From H2-BAC3 sp045863035 (GTDB taxonomy: Bacteria > Bacteroidota > Ignavibacteria > Ignavibacteriales > Ignavibacteriaceae), in the NCBI GenBank assembly GCA_045863035.1, contig BTUV01000085.1, forward strand, positions 1 to 13,087: a DNA stretch of 13,087 nt, given 5' to 3'. The notes below the pieces were generated by a model that was not told the DNA's origin, searched no databases, and worked only from the letters and a program-made list of their open reading frames with translations. Of this stretch, positions 5,843 to 13,087 are shown piece by piece (position 1 is the first letter of the stretch; every line of letters begins with the position of its first letter). The position numbers and the translations under genes are program-made.

Positions 5843-7849
5843 ATGTTTTATTATCGGTTTACCGGAATGAGATGCTTGATTCTCATTATGTTGCTGCATA
5901 CTCCTCACTGGGGTCAGTATTTCCTCAAAGTAAACGGCCAGAAGATATTTAACGAAAGCGGTTCGGAGATATATCTCAAAGGCATAGGGCTCGGGGGCTG
6001 GATGCTGCAGGAAGGATATATGCTGCATACATCCTCTTTTGCATCAGCACAGTGGCAGATTAAGGAAAAGATTACCGACCTGATAGGTGCAGAAAAAACC
6101 GCGATCTTTTATGATACCTGGCTGAAAAATTATGTAACGAAAGCCGATATAGATTCTCTTAAAAGCCGGGGATTTAACTCAGTGCGGCTTCCGTTTCATT
6201 ATAATTTGTTTGCAACGAACACAAACCCACCTCAGTTTCTGACAAAAGGATTTGAGATGACTGACTCATTGCTTGCCTGGTGTGAGGCGAATCAGATGTA
6301 TCTGATTCTTGATATGCACGCGGCACCGGGCGGTCAAAGTGATGAACCGATCAGTGATTATAATTCCGTGTTTCCTTCCCTCTGGCAGAGTGAACAGAAT
6401 AAAAATCTGACGGTGGCAATCTGGCGGAAAATAGCTGAACACTATAAAGATAAACAGTGGATTGGGGGATATGATCTGCTGAATGAACCAAAGTGGAATC
6501 TGGGAAGCACAAACCAGCCGCTGCGTGACCTGTATATACGCCTCACTGATACCATCCGTGCAGTTGATACCAACCACATTATTTTTATCGAGGGGAACTG
6601 GTTTGCGACTGACTTCAACGGTCTTGCCCCGGCGTGGGACGCAAATATGGTGTACAGCTTTCATAAATACTGGAGCACCAATAATCAGGGCTCGATTCAG
6701 TATCTGCTTGATCTGAGGAATAACACAAACCGTCCTTTGTGGCTCGGTGAGACCGGAGAGAATTCAAACCAGTGGCTGACTGATATGGCAGAGCTGATGA
6801 AGACGCATAATATCGGCTGGGCAGTCTGGCCTCATAAGAAAATCAAATCAGTCGCGGGACCTCTTCAGGCAACGCTTTCTCCTTTGTATCAGACGCTTCT
6901 TAACTACTGGAGCGGGTCAGGTTCACGCCCTTCAGAGACGTATGCATATAACGCACTGATGACGCAGGTAAATAATCTGAAGATAGAAAACTGTATATAT
7001 AATAAAGATTACGTTCATGCCTTGATCAGGCAGCCCTTCAGCAGCCAGACCACACCTTATGCAGAGAATGTAATACCCGGAAACATCTTTGCAGTGAATT
7101 ATGATATGGGAAAACATAACACCGCGTATTTTGACTCTGATTTTCAGAATACCGGCGGCGGGAGCTATAACAGCGGATTCCTTTACCGGAATGATGGCGT
7201 TGATATTGAGCAGTGTTCTGATTTTGCATCAAACGGATATAACGTCGGGTGGATCAATAATAACGAATGGCTTAGTTATACGGTTACGGTTAACACCGGC
7301 GGTATATATAATATTGATCTGAATGTGGCAGCGCAGTCCGCAGGCGGGAGTATATTTTTGCTGATGGATGGTACACCGCTCGGCGGTTTTATTCAGGTTC
7401 CGGCAACCGGAGGGTGGCAGAGCTGGCAGACGGTTCAGCTTTCAAATGTGCAGCTAAGCGCCGGGACGCATCAACTATCGGTCAGATTTTATAATGGCGG
7501 ATTCAATTTCAGCAATATGGATTTTATTCTTGTTTCCACTGATATTGCAGAAGAAGAAACAATACCGGGTGAGTTTTTATTAGAGCAGAATTACCCGAAT
7601 CCGTTTAATCCGGTCACCAAAATAAAGTATCAGCTCCCCCGGGCGGCTTCAGTAAAAATTGAAATATATAATGCACTTGGCGATCGGGTGGAAACAATAA
7701 CGGATCAGTGGCATGAAGCGGGATATTATACACATTCCTTTAACGGCGGTAATTTGGCGAGCGGAATATATTTTCTTACACTTCGCGCGGAAACAGGTGC
7801 CGGCAAAACCGGATTTTCGAAGGTAAGAAAGATGATTCTTTTGCGGTAA
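5843..7849 (+). CDS. Secreted GH5 beta-glucanase with CBM6-like domain and T9SS sorting tail
   Basis: 668 aa from 5843. An in-frame ATG at 5867 (MRCLILIMLLHTPHWGQ) is an equally good signal-peptide start. Residues about 25-360 form a GH5 barrel. GFNSVRLPFHYN is followed by LILDMHAAPGGQ, by YDLLNEPKW with acid/base E215, by FIEGNWF and YSFHKYW, and by WLGETGEN with nucleophile E303. This pattern recalls GH5 exo-1,3-glucanase and endoglucanase subfamilies, but I cannot assign a subfamily. Residues about 412-568 resemble CBM6 (VDIEQCSD, GYNVGWINNNEWLSYTV, ending NMDFILV), a beta-glucan or xylan binding module. Residues about 575-668 are a T9SS domain (LEQNYPNPFNPVTKIKYQL, LASGIYFLTL, KMILLR). 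The enzyme is presumably cell-surface or extracellular and works with the upstream GH16 and GH3 enzymes on beta-glucan. It begins 24 nt after the GH3 stop, consistent with one operon. No convincing terminator follows it. Confidence 0.92.
   Translation: MFYYRFTGMRCLILIMLLHTPHWGQYFLKVNGQKIFNESGSEIYLKGIGLGGWMLQEGYMLHTSSFASAQWQIKEKITDLIGAEKTAIFYDTWLKNYVTKADIDSLKSRGFNSVRLPFHYNLFATNTNPPQFLTKGFEMTDSLLAWCEANQMYLILDMHAAPGGQSDEPISDYNSVFPSLWQSEQNKNLTVAIWRKIAEHYKDKQWIGGYDLLNEPKWNLGSTNQPLRDLYIRLTDTIRAVDTNHIIFIEGNWFATDFNGLAPAWDANMVYSFHKYWSTNNQGSIQYLLDLRNNTNRPLWLGETGENSNQWLTDMAELMKTHNIGWAVWPHKKIKSVAGPLQATLSPLYQTLLNYWSGSGSRPSETYAYNALMTQVNNLKIENCIYNKDYVHALIRQPFSSQTTPYAENVIPGNIFAVNYDMGKHNTAYFDSDFQNTGGGSYNSGFLYRNDGVDIEQCSDFASNGYNVGWINNNEWLSYTVTVNTGGIYNIDLNVAAQSAGGSIFLLMDGTPLGGFIQVPATGGWQSWQTVQLSNVQLSAGTHQLSVRFYNGGFNFSNMDFILVSTDIAEEETIPGEFLLEQNYPNPFNPVTKIKYQLPRAASVKIEIYNALGDRVETITDQWHEAGYYTHSFNGGNLASGIYFLTLRAETGAGKTGFSKVRKMILLR
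7586..7608 (+). repeat. 23-bp direct repeat, copy 2, in the T9SS tail of the GH5 gene
   Basis: Identical over 23 bases to 3266-3288 and in the same reading frame of the same protein motif (QNYPNPFN). Similarity at DNA level falls off on both sides, although the protein fold of the tail is shared. Confidence 0.7.
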
Positions 7850-7940
7850 ATGACAGGCATTTCGTGGAAGTATATGATACCAGCTCTGTGACCCGGCGAA
7901 TACTCCTGTTGGCTTTGCTTAAAAAATAGTGACGTAATTG

Positions 7941-8618
7941 CTATTTGTGGTTAACAAACCTATAGCCAATACCTGATTCGGTTTGGATCATCTTGGCTTT
8001 ATTATCGTCAGTTTCAATTTTCTTGCGGAGCTGAGCAACAAAGACCCGTAGGTTTTGCGTTTGCTCTACATACCCTGGTCCCCAAATTTCCTTAAGAATA
8101 AAGCGGTGCGTAAGGGCTTTGCCTGTATTTTTAATAAAGAGGACCAGGAGTGAATATTCGATATTTGTCAGTTTTATTTCACTCCCGTTGAGTGTTACCG
8201 TTCTCTGGGCAAAATCTACACTGAGGGAACCATTGGTAAATATGCTTTCGGGAAACTCAGGTATTTTCCTCATGTTTGCTCTAATTCTTGCCATAAGTTC
8301 TGCTGTATTGAATGGCTTTGCTATATAATCATCTGCACCGTAGTCAAGAGCGGTCACAATGTCCTCCACACTTTTTCTTACAGAAAGAATAATAACCGGA
8401 GTGGATGACCACTCCCGAAGTTCTTTTAGCACCTCCAGCCCATCTTTATCGGGCAATCCTAAATCTAATAGGATGAGAGACGGCTGATCAGTTGCTGCTT
8501 TACGTATTCCTTCTGCACCGTCCATGGCATCAACTATTTTATAACTGCCCTCAAGAGAAATTTTCAGAATTTTTCTAATTTGCGGTTCATCATCAATGAT
8601 TAGTAATACCGGTTTCAT
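7941..8618 (-). CDS. kdpE: KdpE, response regulator of the potassium-responsive two-component system
   Basis: 225 aa, the same length as E. coli KdpE, starting at MKPVLLIIDDEPQIRKIL. The frame is open further upstream to 8717, but that part overlaps kdpD and reads unlike protein. The receiver domain (1-120) has the acidic pair D9/D10, the phosphoacceptor D52 in LLDLGLPDKDG, S79 at the switch position and K101 in AKPF. The C-terminal winged helix (about 130-222, OmpR/PhoB type) includes the LTHRFILKEIWGPGY helix and the RVFVAQLRKKIE recognition region. It starts 4 nt after the kdpD stop. Once phosphorylated by KdpD it is expected to activate the kdp promoter, which should lie outside the window to the right. 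It is the last gene of the operon and faces the GH5 gene. Confidence 0.95.
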   Translation of the reverse strand: MKPVLLIIDDEPQIRKILKISLEGSYKIVDAMDGAEGIRKAATDQPSLILLDLGLPDKDGLEVLKELREWSSTPVIILSVRKSVEDIVTALDYGADDYIAKPFNTAELMARIRANMRKIPEFPESIFTNGSLSVDFAQRTVTLNGSEIKLTNIEYSLLVLFIKNTGKALTHRFILKEIWGPGYVEQTQNLRVFVAQLRKKIETDDNKAKMIQTESGIGYRFVNHK

Positions 8619-8622
8619 GCTG

Positions 8623-11295
8623 TTACGGAACTTGTTTAATGAGGGGTATTTTAACAGTAAAGGTTGCGCCTTGCACAGGATTATTTCGCAGGGTAATGGT
8701 GCCTTTATGTGCTTCAATGAAACCCTGCGCTATGGAAAGTCCAAGCCCGGTTCCTCCTGTTCTTGTGCCTTGCAACCGGAAAAATTTATTAAATACTTTA
8801 TCAATAGAATCAGGGGGAAAGCCGGGACCTGTATCTTTTATTTCAAAGAAACAGGCACTTGCATCAGAATATACAGATAAAACAATTTCAGTTCCTTTAG
8901 GGGTGTAAGCAATAGAATTTCGAATGATATTAATAAGCACCTGCTCCATGAGTGCAAAATCAAAACAGAAAATTTCACCCGCGCCGGCAACTAATACATT
9001 AAAGCGATGTGATTCTGCCTCTTTTAGTAATTTTCTCTGAATACTTTCAGCCAGGTCTCTTACATCATGCCACTCATATTTTAGTTTAATGACACCCGCA
9101 TCTAAGCGGGCCATATCGAGCAGGTTTTCGACCAGGATGTTTAGCCGCTGAGAGGCAATGCTGATTTCATACGCAAGACTTTTAACAGACTCCTTATCAG
9201 AAAGCAATACGGGGTTTTCAAGACTGTTAGTAGCACTGATAATTGTGGTTAACGGAGTTTTTAATTCATGAGAAAGTGAATTAAAGAGATTTTTGTAAAG
9301 TTTTTCTGATTCAGAATAGAGGAAAGCATTCTTGGCAATTTCATTCAGAAATTCTCTTTCAGTAACAGTTGCAATCTGTTTTATAAATGTATCAAGCAGT
9401 GCCTGCTGATCAAACCCAGAAGGTGTATCAAACTGAAGATTTATAGCTATCACCCCAAGAATGTTTGCCCGTGATTCAAGCGGGTAGTAGGTAGCAGGGG
9501 CCGAGGGAAGTGTTTTTGTAAACCTGCCAGCTTTGGTCCGGTTTGTATATACCCATGTTGCATGAGAGATACCGGTTTCATCGGGATGATAATTGCCTGC
9601 CGGATGAGGTTGAGAAGAGAGTGCACCGCTTTCATTCTTAAATATAATACATACATCAGCTTCAAACACTGTTTTTATCTGACTTACTGCAATTTTTGCA
9701 ACATCATCAAGTGACCTGGCTTCAGACAACTGCTTTGTTAAGCTATACAATGCTTTTGCGCGCAGCTCGCGCTGCCTCACAAAGGCCTCGTTCCTTTTTG
9801 AACGTGCGCTGAGCACCCCGGTAACTGAGGCAACTAAGAAGAACATGATAAGCAGCATCACATCTTCAGGTTTTTCTATATGTAAAGTAAATTGCGGAGG
9901 TATAAAGAAGAAGTCCCATCCGACAGCGGCAAGCAGTGCCGCAAGCAGGACTGATGATGGTCCCAGGTTGAATAGTGGCATAAGAGCAACGACCAGGAGA
10001 AATATAAGAGAAATGGTTTGATAGCCAATTTCTTCTCTAAGGGGATAGGTAATAATTCCAACCAGAATAATGACCAGAACTGAAATAACATACGAGCCCG
10101 GATTTGAATGAAAAGAAAACAGGGAAGAAAAATCTGACTTAGCACTTCGTAAATCACCCCCAACAATATGGATATCAATATTTCCACTGTTTGAAAGAAG
10201 TCTTTCAAGAATATTCCTTTTAAGCAGTCGGTCAAGTATAGATCTTTTTCTTGCTTTGCCGATAATTATTTGTGAAACATTCTTTTCATGAGCAATTCTA
10301 AGAAGACCAGAAGCAACATCAGTGTCGCTGGTGGTTATTACCTCGGCACCGAGTTCACGCGCCAGTTCAAAATTTTTGAGCAGAAGTTCCTTATTTTCGT
10401 CAGAAATTTTTTGTTCGGTTTCCACATAAACAGCATACCAACTGGCTTCCATGCTATATGCAAGACGCCTGGTCCACCGAATCAGTTCAACTGAATAAGG
10501 GCTTGGACCAATCGCCACCAATAATGAAGCGGAAGATTTCCAGATACCGGGAATATTTTGTTTCTCTTTATAGTCCCTGAGCTGTTTGTCAACCCGTTCC
10601 GCAGTAAGACGCAATGCCATTTCTCTCAGAGCGGTCAGGTTGCCTTTTCTGAAGAAATTTGTAACAGCAGCTATTGATCTTTCTGCGGTATATACTTTAC
10701 CTTCAGAAAGACGACCCAGAAGTTCATCCGGTGTAATATCAATTAATTCAATTTCATCAGCACGGTCAAAGACAGAGTCGGGGAGTGTCTCCCGGATTAT
10801 TGCTCCTGTTATCTGTTTTACCGTTTCGGCACGGCTTTCAAGATGCTGAATATTAAGAGTGGTAAAAACATTAATGCCCCTGTTTAGGAGTTCAAGAACA
10901 TCCTGATATCTTTTTATGTGGCGTGATCCCGGAAGATTTGTGTGGGCAAGTTCATCAACAATAACCAGAGCGGGATTTCTTGATAGAATCGCCTCAATAT
11001 CCATCTCGAAAAAACTGCTGTTCTTATACTGAATTTCCTTTAATGGAACTCTTTCAAGCCCTTCGGTTAACTTTTCAGTATCCTTTCTGCCATGAGTTTC
11101 AACAATTCCGATTACAACATCTGTTTTGCTTTTTCCGGCTCTCTGAGCATCTTCCAGCATTGCAAATGTTTTTCCGACGCCGGCACACATGCCAAAAAAT
11201 ATCTTTAGCTTTCCCCGAATGCCTGCATCGGAACTCTCCTGAATGTTCAGCAACAATTTATCCGGGTCCGGGCGCCCAAATTCAATGTTCTTCAT
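8623..11295 (-). CDS. kdpD: KdpD, membrane sensor histidine kinase for K+ limitation
   Basis: 890 aa, full length for KdpD. Residues about 25-235 form the KdpD N-terminal domain, with Walker A GMCAGVGKT (35-43) and Walker B-like LVIVDELAHTN. About 255-380 is a universal-stress-protein-like domain. About 397-495 holds four close-packed membrane helices (DUF4118). About 520-650 is GAF-like. The kinase core has H676 in SLSHELKTPL as the phosphorylated histidine, an N box (LINIIRNSIAYTPKG), DTGPGFPP and GTGLGLSIAQGF. Many bacteria carry a short KdpD with only the N-terminal part; this one is the complete sensor. It is an inner-membrane kinase that phosphorylates KdpE and, in studied species, responds to low K+ or osmotic stress. 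The start at 11295 is 3 nt after the kdpC stop, so the two are co-transcribed. Confidence 0.96.
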   Translation of the reverse strand: MKNIEFGRPDPDKLLLNIQESSDAGIRGKLKIFFGMCAGVGKTFAMLEDAQRAGKSKTDVVIGIVETHGRKDTEKLTEGLERVPLKEIQYKNSSFFEMDIEAILSRNPALVIVDELAHTNLPGSRHIKRYQDVLELLNRGINVFTTLNIQHLESRAETVKQITGAIIRETLPDSVFDRADEIELIDITPDELLGRLSEGKVYTAERSIAAVTNFFRKGNLTALREMALRLTAERVDKQLRDYKEKQNIPGIWKSSASLLVAIGPSPYSVELIRWTRRLAYSMEASWYAVYVETEQKISDENKELLLKNFELARELGAEVITTSDTDVASGLLRIAHEKNVSQIIIGKARKRSILDRLLKRNILERLLSNSGNIDIHIVGGDLRSAKSDFSSLFSFHSNPGSYVISVLVIILVGIITYPLREEIGYQTISLIFLLVVALMPLFNLGPSSVLLAALLAAVGWDFFFIPPQFTLHIEKPEDVMLLIMFFLVASVTGVLSARSKRNEAFVRQRELRAKALYSLTKQLSEARSLDDVAKIAVSQIKTVFEADVCIIFKNESGALSSQPHPAGNYHPDETGISHATWVYTNRTKAGRFTKTLPSAPATYYPLESRANILGVIAINLQFDTPSGFDQQALLDTFIKQIATVTEREFLNEIAKNAFLYSESEKLYKNLFNSLSHELKTPLTTIISATNSLENPVLLSDKESVKSLAYEISIASQRLNILVENLLDMARLDAGVIKLKYEWHDVRDLAESIQRKLLKEAESHRFNVLVAGAGEIFCFDFALMEQVLINIIRNSIAYTPKGTEIVLSVYSDASACFFEIKDTGPGFPPDSIDKVFNKFFRLQGTRTGGTGLGLSIAQGFIEAHKGTITLRNNPVQGATFTVKIPLIKQVP

Positions 11296-11298
11296 GTA

Positions 11299-11889
11299 CT
11301 AATATAACTGATCCAGAGCCAGGTTCAGCTTAAGGACGTTTATTTTCTTTAGTCCAAAGATTTTGCCGTTATCTGTTTCCTCTATCTCAAATATCAGGTT
11401 TGTCAGTTTGTTGATCATTTCAGGTTCAAAGTTTCTTGCTATTGCCACTCTTCGGGCTTGCAGTAAAGCCGACTCAATCGTAATATGCGGGTCAACTCCG
11501 CTGCCGGAAGCGGTAAGCATCTCCGGCGGTACGTTTGCAACACGGGGCAGGATGTTCTTCTCAATAAACTCAGCATAACGCTCATCGGTCAGGTTTTTTA
11601 ACCGCAAATCAATGGGACCGAGGTTGCTGCCGCCGGATGGAACGGGGTTAAAGTCAACAGAAGACGGACGGGGGTGAAAATAGCGGTCACTGGTAAACTT
11701 TTGGGCTAACAACTCTGAGCCCACAGGTTCACCATCTTTGAAGATGATACTACCGGCTGCCTGATACGGAAAAAACACTGCTCCTATGGCTGTTATAAAC
11801 AGAGGGTACATTATTCCGGTTATAAGCGTAAAAAGTAAAAAGACTCTTAATCCTTCTGTAATGTAAGATGATTTTATCCAACTTTTCAT
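11299..11889 (-). CDS. kdpC: KdpC, small subunit of the K+-transporting ATPase
   Basis: 196 aa, normal for KdpC. One N-terminal membrane helix (about 14-37, VFLLFTLITGIMYPLFIT) is followed by the periplasmic domain. Family motifs include GSELLAQKFTSDRYFHPRPS (about residues 58-77), SGGSNLGP, NVPPEMLTASGSGVDPHI and ALLQARRVA. KdpC is an accessory subunit of the KdpFABC pump, in which KdpA binds K+ and KdpB is the P-type ATPase. It lies 31 nt after a small ORF that separates it from kdpB, and 3 nt before kdpD. No clear ribosome binding site is visible ahead of its ATG. Confidence 0.96.
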   Translation of the reverse strand: MKSWIKSSYITEGLRVFLLFTLITGIMYPLFITAIGAVFFPYQAAGSIIFKDGEPVGSELLAQKFTSDRYFHPRPSSVDFNPVPSGGSNLGPIDLRLKNLTDERYAEFIEKNILPRVANVPPEMLTASGSGVDPHITIESALLQARRVAIARNFEPEMINKLTNLIFEIEETDNGKIFGLKKINVLKLNLALDQLY

Positions 11890-11920
11890 GGTGTTTCACA
11901 TTCATTATATAAAACTTTGC

Positions 11921-12052
11921 TCAGCACATGCAGCGAATATGTTTTTGACGAAAATTTTTGGCTGCTGAGAATATTGTTTCTGATGCAGGGACCAGTAAGA
12001 ATGAAACGGCAGCATCAATAACCAGTATCAAATTCTGTATCTGCTTTTTCAT
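11921..12052 (-). CDS. Small 43-aa ORF translationally coupled to kdpB (unknown function)
   Basis: The interval between kdpB and kdpC (159 nt) holds an ORF whose ATG (12050-12052) overlaps the kdpB TGA (12049-12051) as ATGA, the usual arrangement for translational coupling. An AGGA (complement of 12058-12061) sits 5 nt upstream of the ATG, the best Shine-Dalgarno in the operon. The protein starts MKKQIQNLILVIDAAVSFLLV and continues PASETIFSAAKNF. It ends in a short basic, Cys-containing tail (RQKHIRCMC). Residues 5-21 are hydrophobic apart from D13, so it may be a small membrane protein or a signal-like segment. E. coli-type operons have a small KdpF subunit, but ahead of kdpA; this could be an analogous small subunit (speculation). 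KdpB itself is complete at its C-terminus, so this is not a broken end of kdpB. A degenerate remnant is the alternative. Confidence 0.5.
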   Translation of the reverse strand: MKKQIQNLILVIDAAVSFLLVPASETIFSAAKNFRQKHIRCMC

Positions 12053-13087
12053 ACAAATCCTGCCAGTACAATAATGATATCTATAACCTTAATAAAGATA
12101 AAGGGTGCAATAAAACCTCCGGCACCATAAATAAGAATATTTCTTCTCAGGATCTGCTGGGCTCCTTCAGGCCGGTAAGCAACACCCTTTAAGGCAATGG
12201 GAATAAGAGCAATTATTATAAGTGCATTGAATATTACAGCGCTCAATAAAGCGCTTTGAGGTGAATGGAGGTTCATAATGTTTAAAACCTGAAGCGGTCC
12301 GTTGGTATCACCGGCAGCATACAAAGCACCTGCAATAGCAGGGATAATTGCAAAGTATTTTGAGACATCGTTAGCAATACTAAAAGTCGTAAGGGCGCCA
12401 CGGGTCATCAAAAGCTGTTTTCCGATTTCTACAACTTCGATAAGTTTTGTGGGATTACTGTCCAAGTCAATCATATTTCCGGCTTCTCTTGCGGCCTGTG
12501 TGCCACTATTCATAGCAATTCCAACATCGGCCTGTGCAAGCGCGGGTGCATCGTTTGTTCCGTCACCAATCATCCCAACCATTTTTCCTTCAGATTGTTC
12601 CTGCCGTATTTTTATTAATTTATCTTCAGGTTTTGCCTGAGCAATAAAATCATCCACGCCGGCTTCTGCGGCAATTGCAGTGGCAGTAAGCGGATTATCG
12701 CCGGTAATCATAATTGTTTTGATCCCCATTGACTTGAGCTGCGCAAATCTTTCCTTAATACCTCCCTTAACCACATCTTTAAGTTGAACTACCCCCAGCA
12801 CTTTGTTGTTTTCAGTAACAATAAGCGGAGTTCCTCCGCCAAGAGCAATTTCAACTCCAATCATCTGAATATAATAAAAGTCAGTTTCTCCAGCGCCGGC
12901 GATTAAACCATTCGGATAGAGATACTTTTTTATTGCTTCAAGAGAGCCCTTACGTATGCTTCTTTTTTGAGGATCTTCAGAGGCCCTGATATCGACACCG
13001 CTCATTTGTGACTGGGCGGTGAACGGAAAAAATACTGCATTCAGTTCGTGAATATTCCGTGCGCGAAGATTAAATTTCTCTTTTGCG
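12049..13087 (-). CDS. kdpB: KdpB, catalytic P-type ATPase subunit of the K+ pump (C-terminal half)
   Basis: The frame stays open to the right edge, so the gene is cut by the window; about 345 of the usual roughly 680 residues are visible. The reading begins AKEKFNLRARNIHELNAVFF and continues PFTAQSQMSGVDIR, matching the KdpB nucleotide-binding domain. Downstream are TIMITGDNPLTATAIAAEAG, AKPEDK and the hinge GDGTNDAPALAQADVGIAM. The C-terminal membrane helices follow, with FSIANDVSKYFAIIPAIAG, LSAVIFNALIIIALIPIALK and a terminus close to E. coli KdpB (LRRN.LIYGAGG...IKVIDI). The phosphorylated Asp of the DKTGT motif lies outside the window. KdpB hydrolyses ATP to drive K+ uptake through KdpA. 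An ATG at 13005 lies inside the conserved region and is not the true start. The stop codon overlaps the next small ORF. Confidence 0.97.
   Translation of the reverse strand, partial: AKEKFNLRARNIHELNAVFFPFTAQSQMSGVDIRASEDPQKRSIRKGSLEAIKKYLYPNGLIAGAGETDFYYIQMIGVEIALGGGTPLIVTENNKVLGVVQLKDVVKGGIKERFAQLKSMGIKTIMITGDNPLTATAIAAEAGVDDFIAQAKPEDKLIKIRQEQSEGKMVGMIGDGTNDAPALAQADVGIAMNSGTQAAREAGNMIDLDSNPTKLIEVVEIGKQLLMTRGALTTFSIANDVSKYFAIIPAIAGALYAAGDTNGPLQVLNIMNLHSPQSALLSAVIFNALIIIALIPIALKGVAYRPEGAQQILRRNILIYGAGGFIAPFIFIKVIDIIIVLAGFV

Noticed and set aside
6266..6664. 132-codon minus-strand ORF opposite the GH5 gene
   Set aside because: It is antisense to the conserved GH5 catalytic region and its translation is not protein-like.
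6990..7315. Recurrent TATATA stretches
   Set aside because: They fall inside coding sequence for Ile/Tyr/Asn-rich strands and recur through the plus-strand genes, so they look compositional, not regulatory.
7850..7940. Possible bidirectional terminator between the convergent GH5 and kdpE genes
   Set aside because: Only weak inverted repeats were found (for example GTAT/ATAC around a 3-nt loop), with no GC-rich stem followed by a T-run in either direction.
8619..8717. Upstream extension of kdpE
   Set aside because: It overlaps the end of kdpD in another frame, and KdpE family members begin at the MKPVLLIIDDE methionine.
11921..12052. Gap between kdpB and kdpC as a frameshifted tail of kdpB
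   Set aside because: The KdpB C-terminus is complete and ends at the family-typical position, so the extra ORF is not a missing part of it.
12049..13005. kdpB as a short complete gene starting at 13005
   Set aside because: The frame remains open to the window edge and the residues before 13005 match conserved KdpB sequence (NAVFFPFTAQSQ).

Overview
The window looks like chromosomal DNA of a free-living, polysaccharide-degrading member of the Fibrobacteres-Chlorobi-Bacteroidota (FCB) group. An Ignavibacteria/Ignavibacteriales-like organism is my best guess. The clues are two secreted proteins ending in the NYPNPFN-type type IX secretion (T9SS) C-terminal domain, a PorV/PorQ-family outer-membrane protein, and the general lack of strong Shine-Dalgarno sequences. 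The lineage is inferred from these features and was not tested by a search.

Left half, plus strand (1-7849). The window opens inside the 3' end of a gene for a T9SS-type exported protein; a probable one-base insertion near position 57 breaks its frame. A PorV/PorQ-like outer-membrane protein follows directly (615-1643), then a 13-bp hairpin that looks like a terminator (1652-1689). Next come three glycoside hydrolases on the same strand. The first is a GH16 beta-glucanase with Big_5-like, malectin-like and T9SS tail domains (1715-3526). The second is a GH3 beta-glucosidase/exo-glucanase with a signal peptide but no T9SS tail (3575-5818). The third is a GH5 beta-glucanase with a CBM6-like domain and T9SS tail (5843-7849). 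The GH16 domain has its two sequence blocks in swapped order, as in the naturally circularly permuted Fibrobacter succinogenes lichenase. Together the genes read as a compact beta-glucan degradation locus: GH16 and GH5 cut polymer outside the cell, and GH3 finishes the oligosaccharides in the periplasm. No SusC/SusD pair is visible.

Right half, minus strand (7941-13087). A potassium-starvation kdp operon converges on the glucanase cluster. Read in its own direction it runs kdpB (5' part beyond the window), a small 43-codon ORF, kdpC, kdpD and kdpE. kdpA is not in the window and is expected beyond the right edge. The genes are tightly packed: 3 nt between kdpC and kdpD, 4 nt between kdpD and kdpE. 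The kdpB stop overlaps the start of the small ORF as ATGA. KdpBC are subunits of the ATP-driven K+ pump, and KdpD/KdpE form the two-component system that normally induces it.

The most unusual points are the permuted GH16 with its domain combination and the small, apparently translationally coupled ORF between kdpB and kdpC. No tRNA, rRNA, CRISPR array, transposase or phage gene was seen. There is no gene-free stretch over 300 bases.
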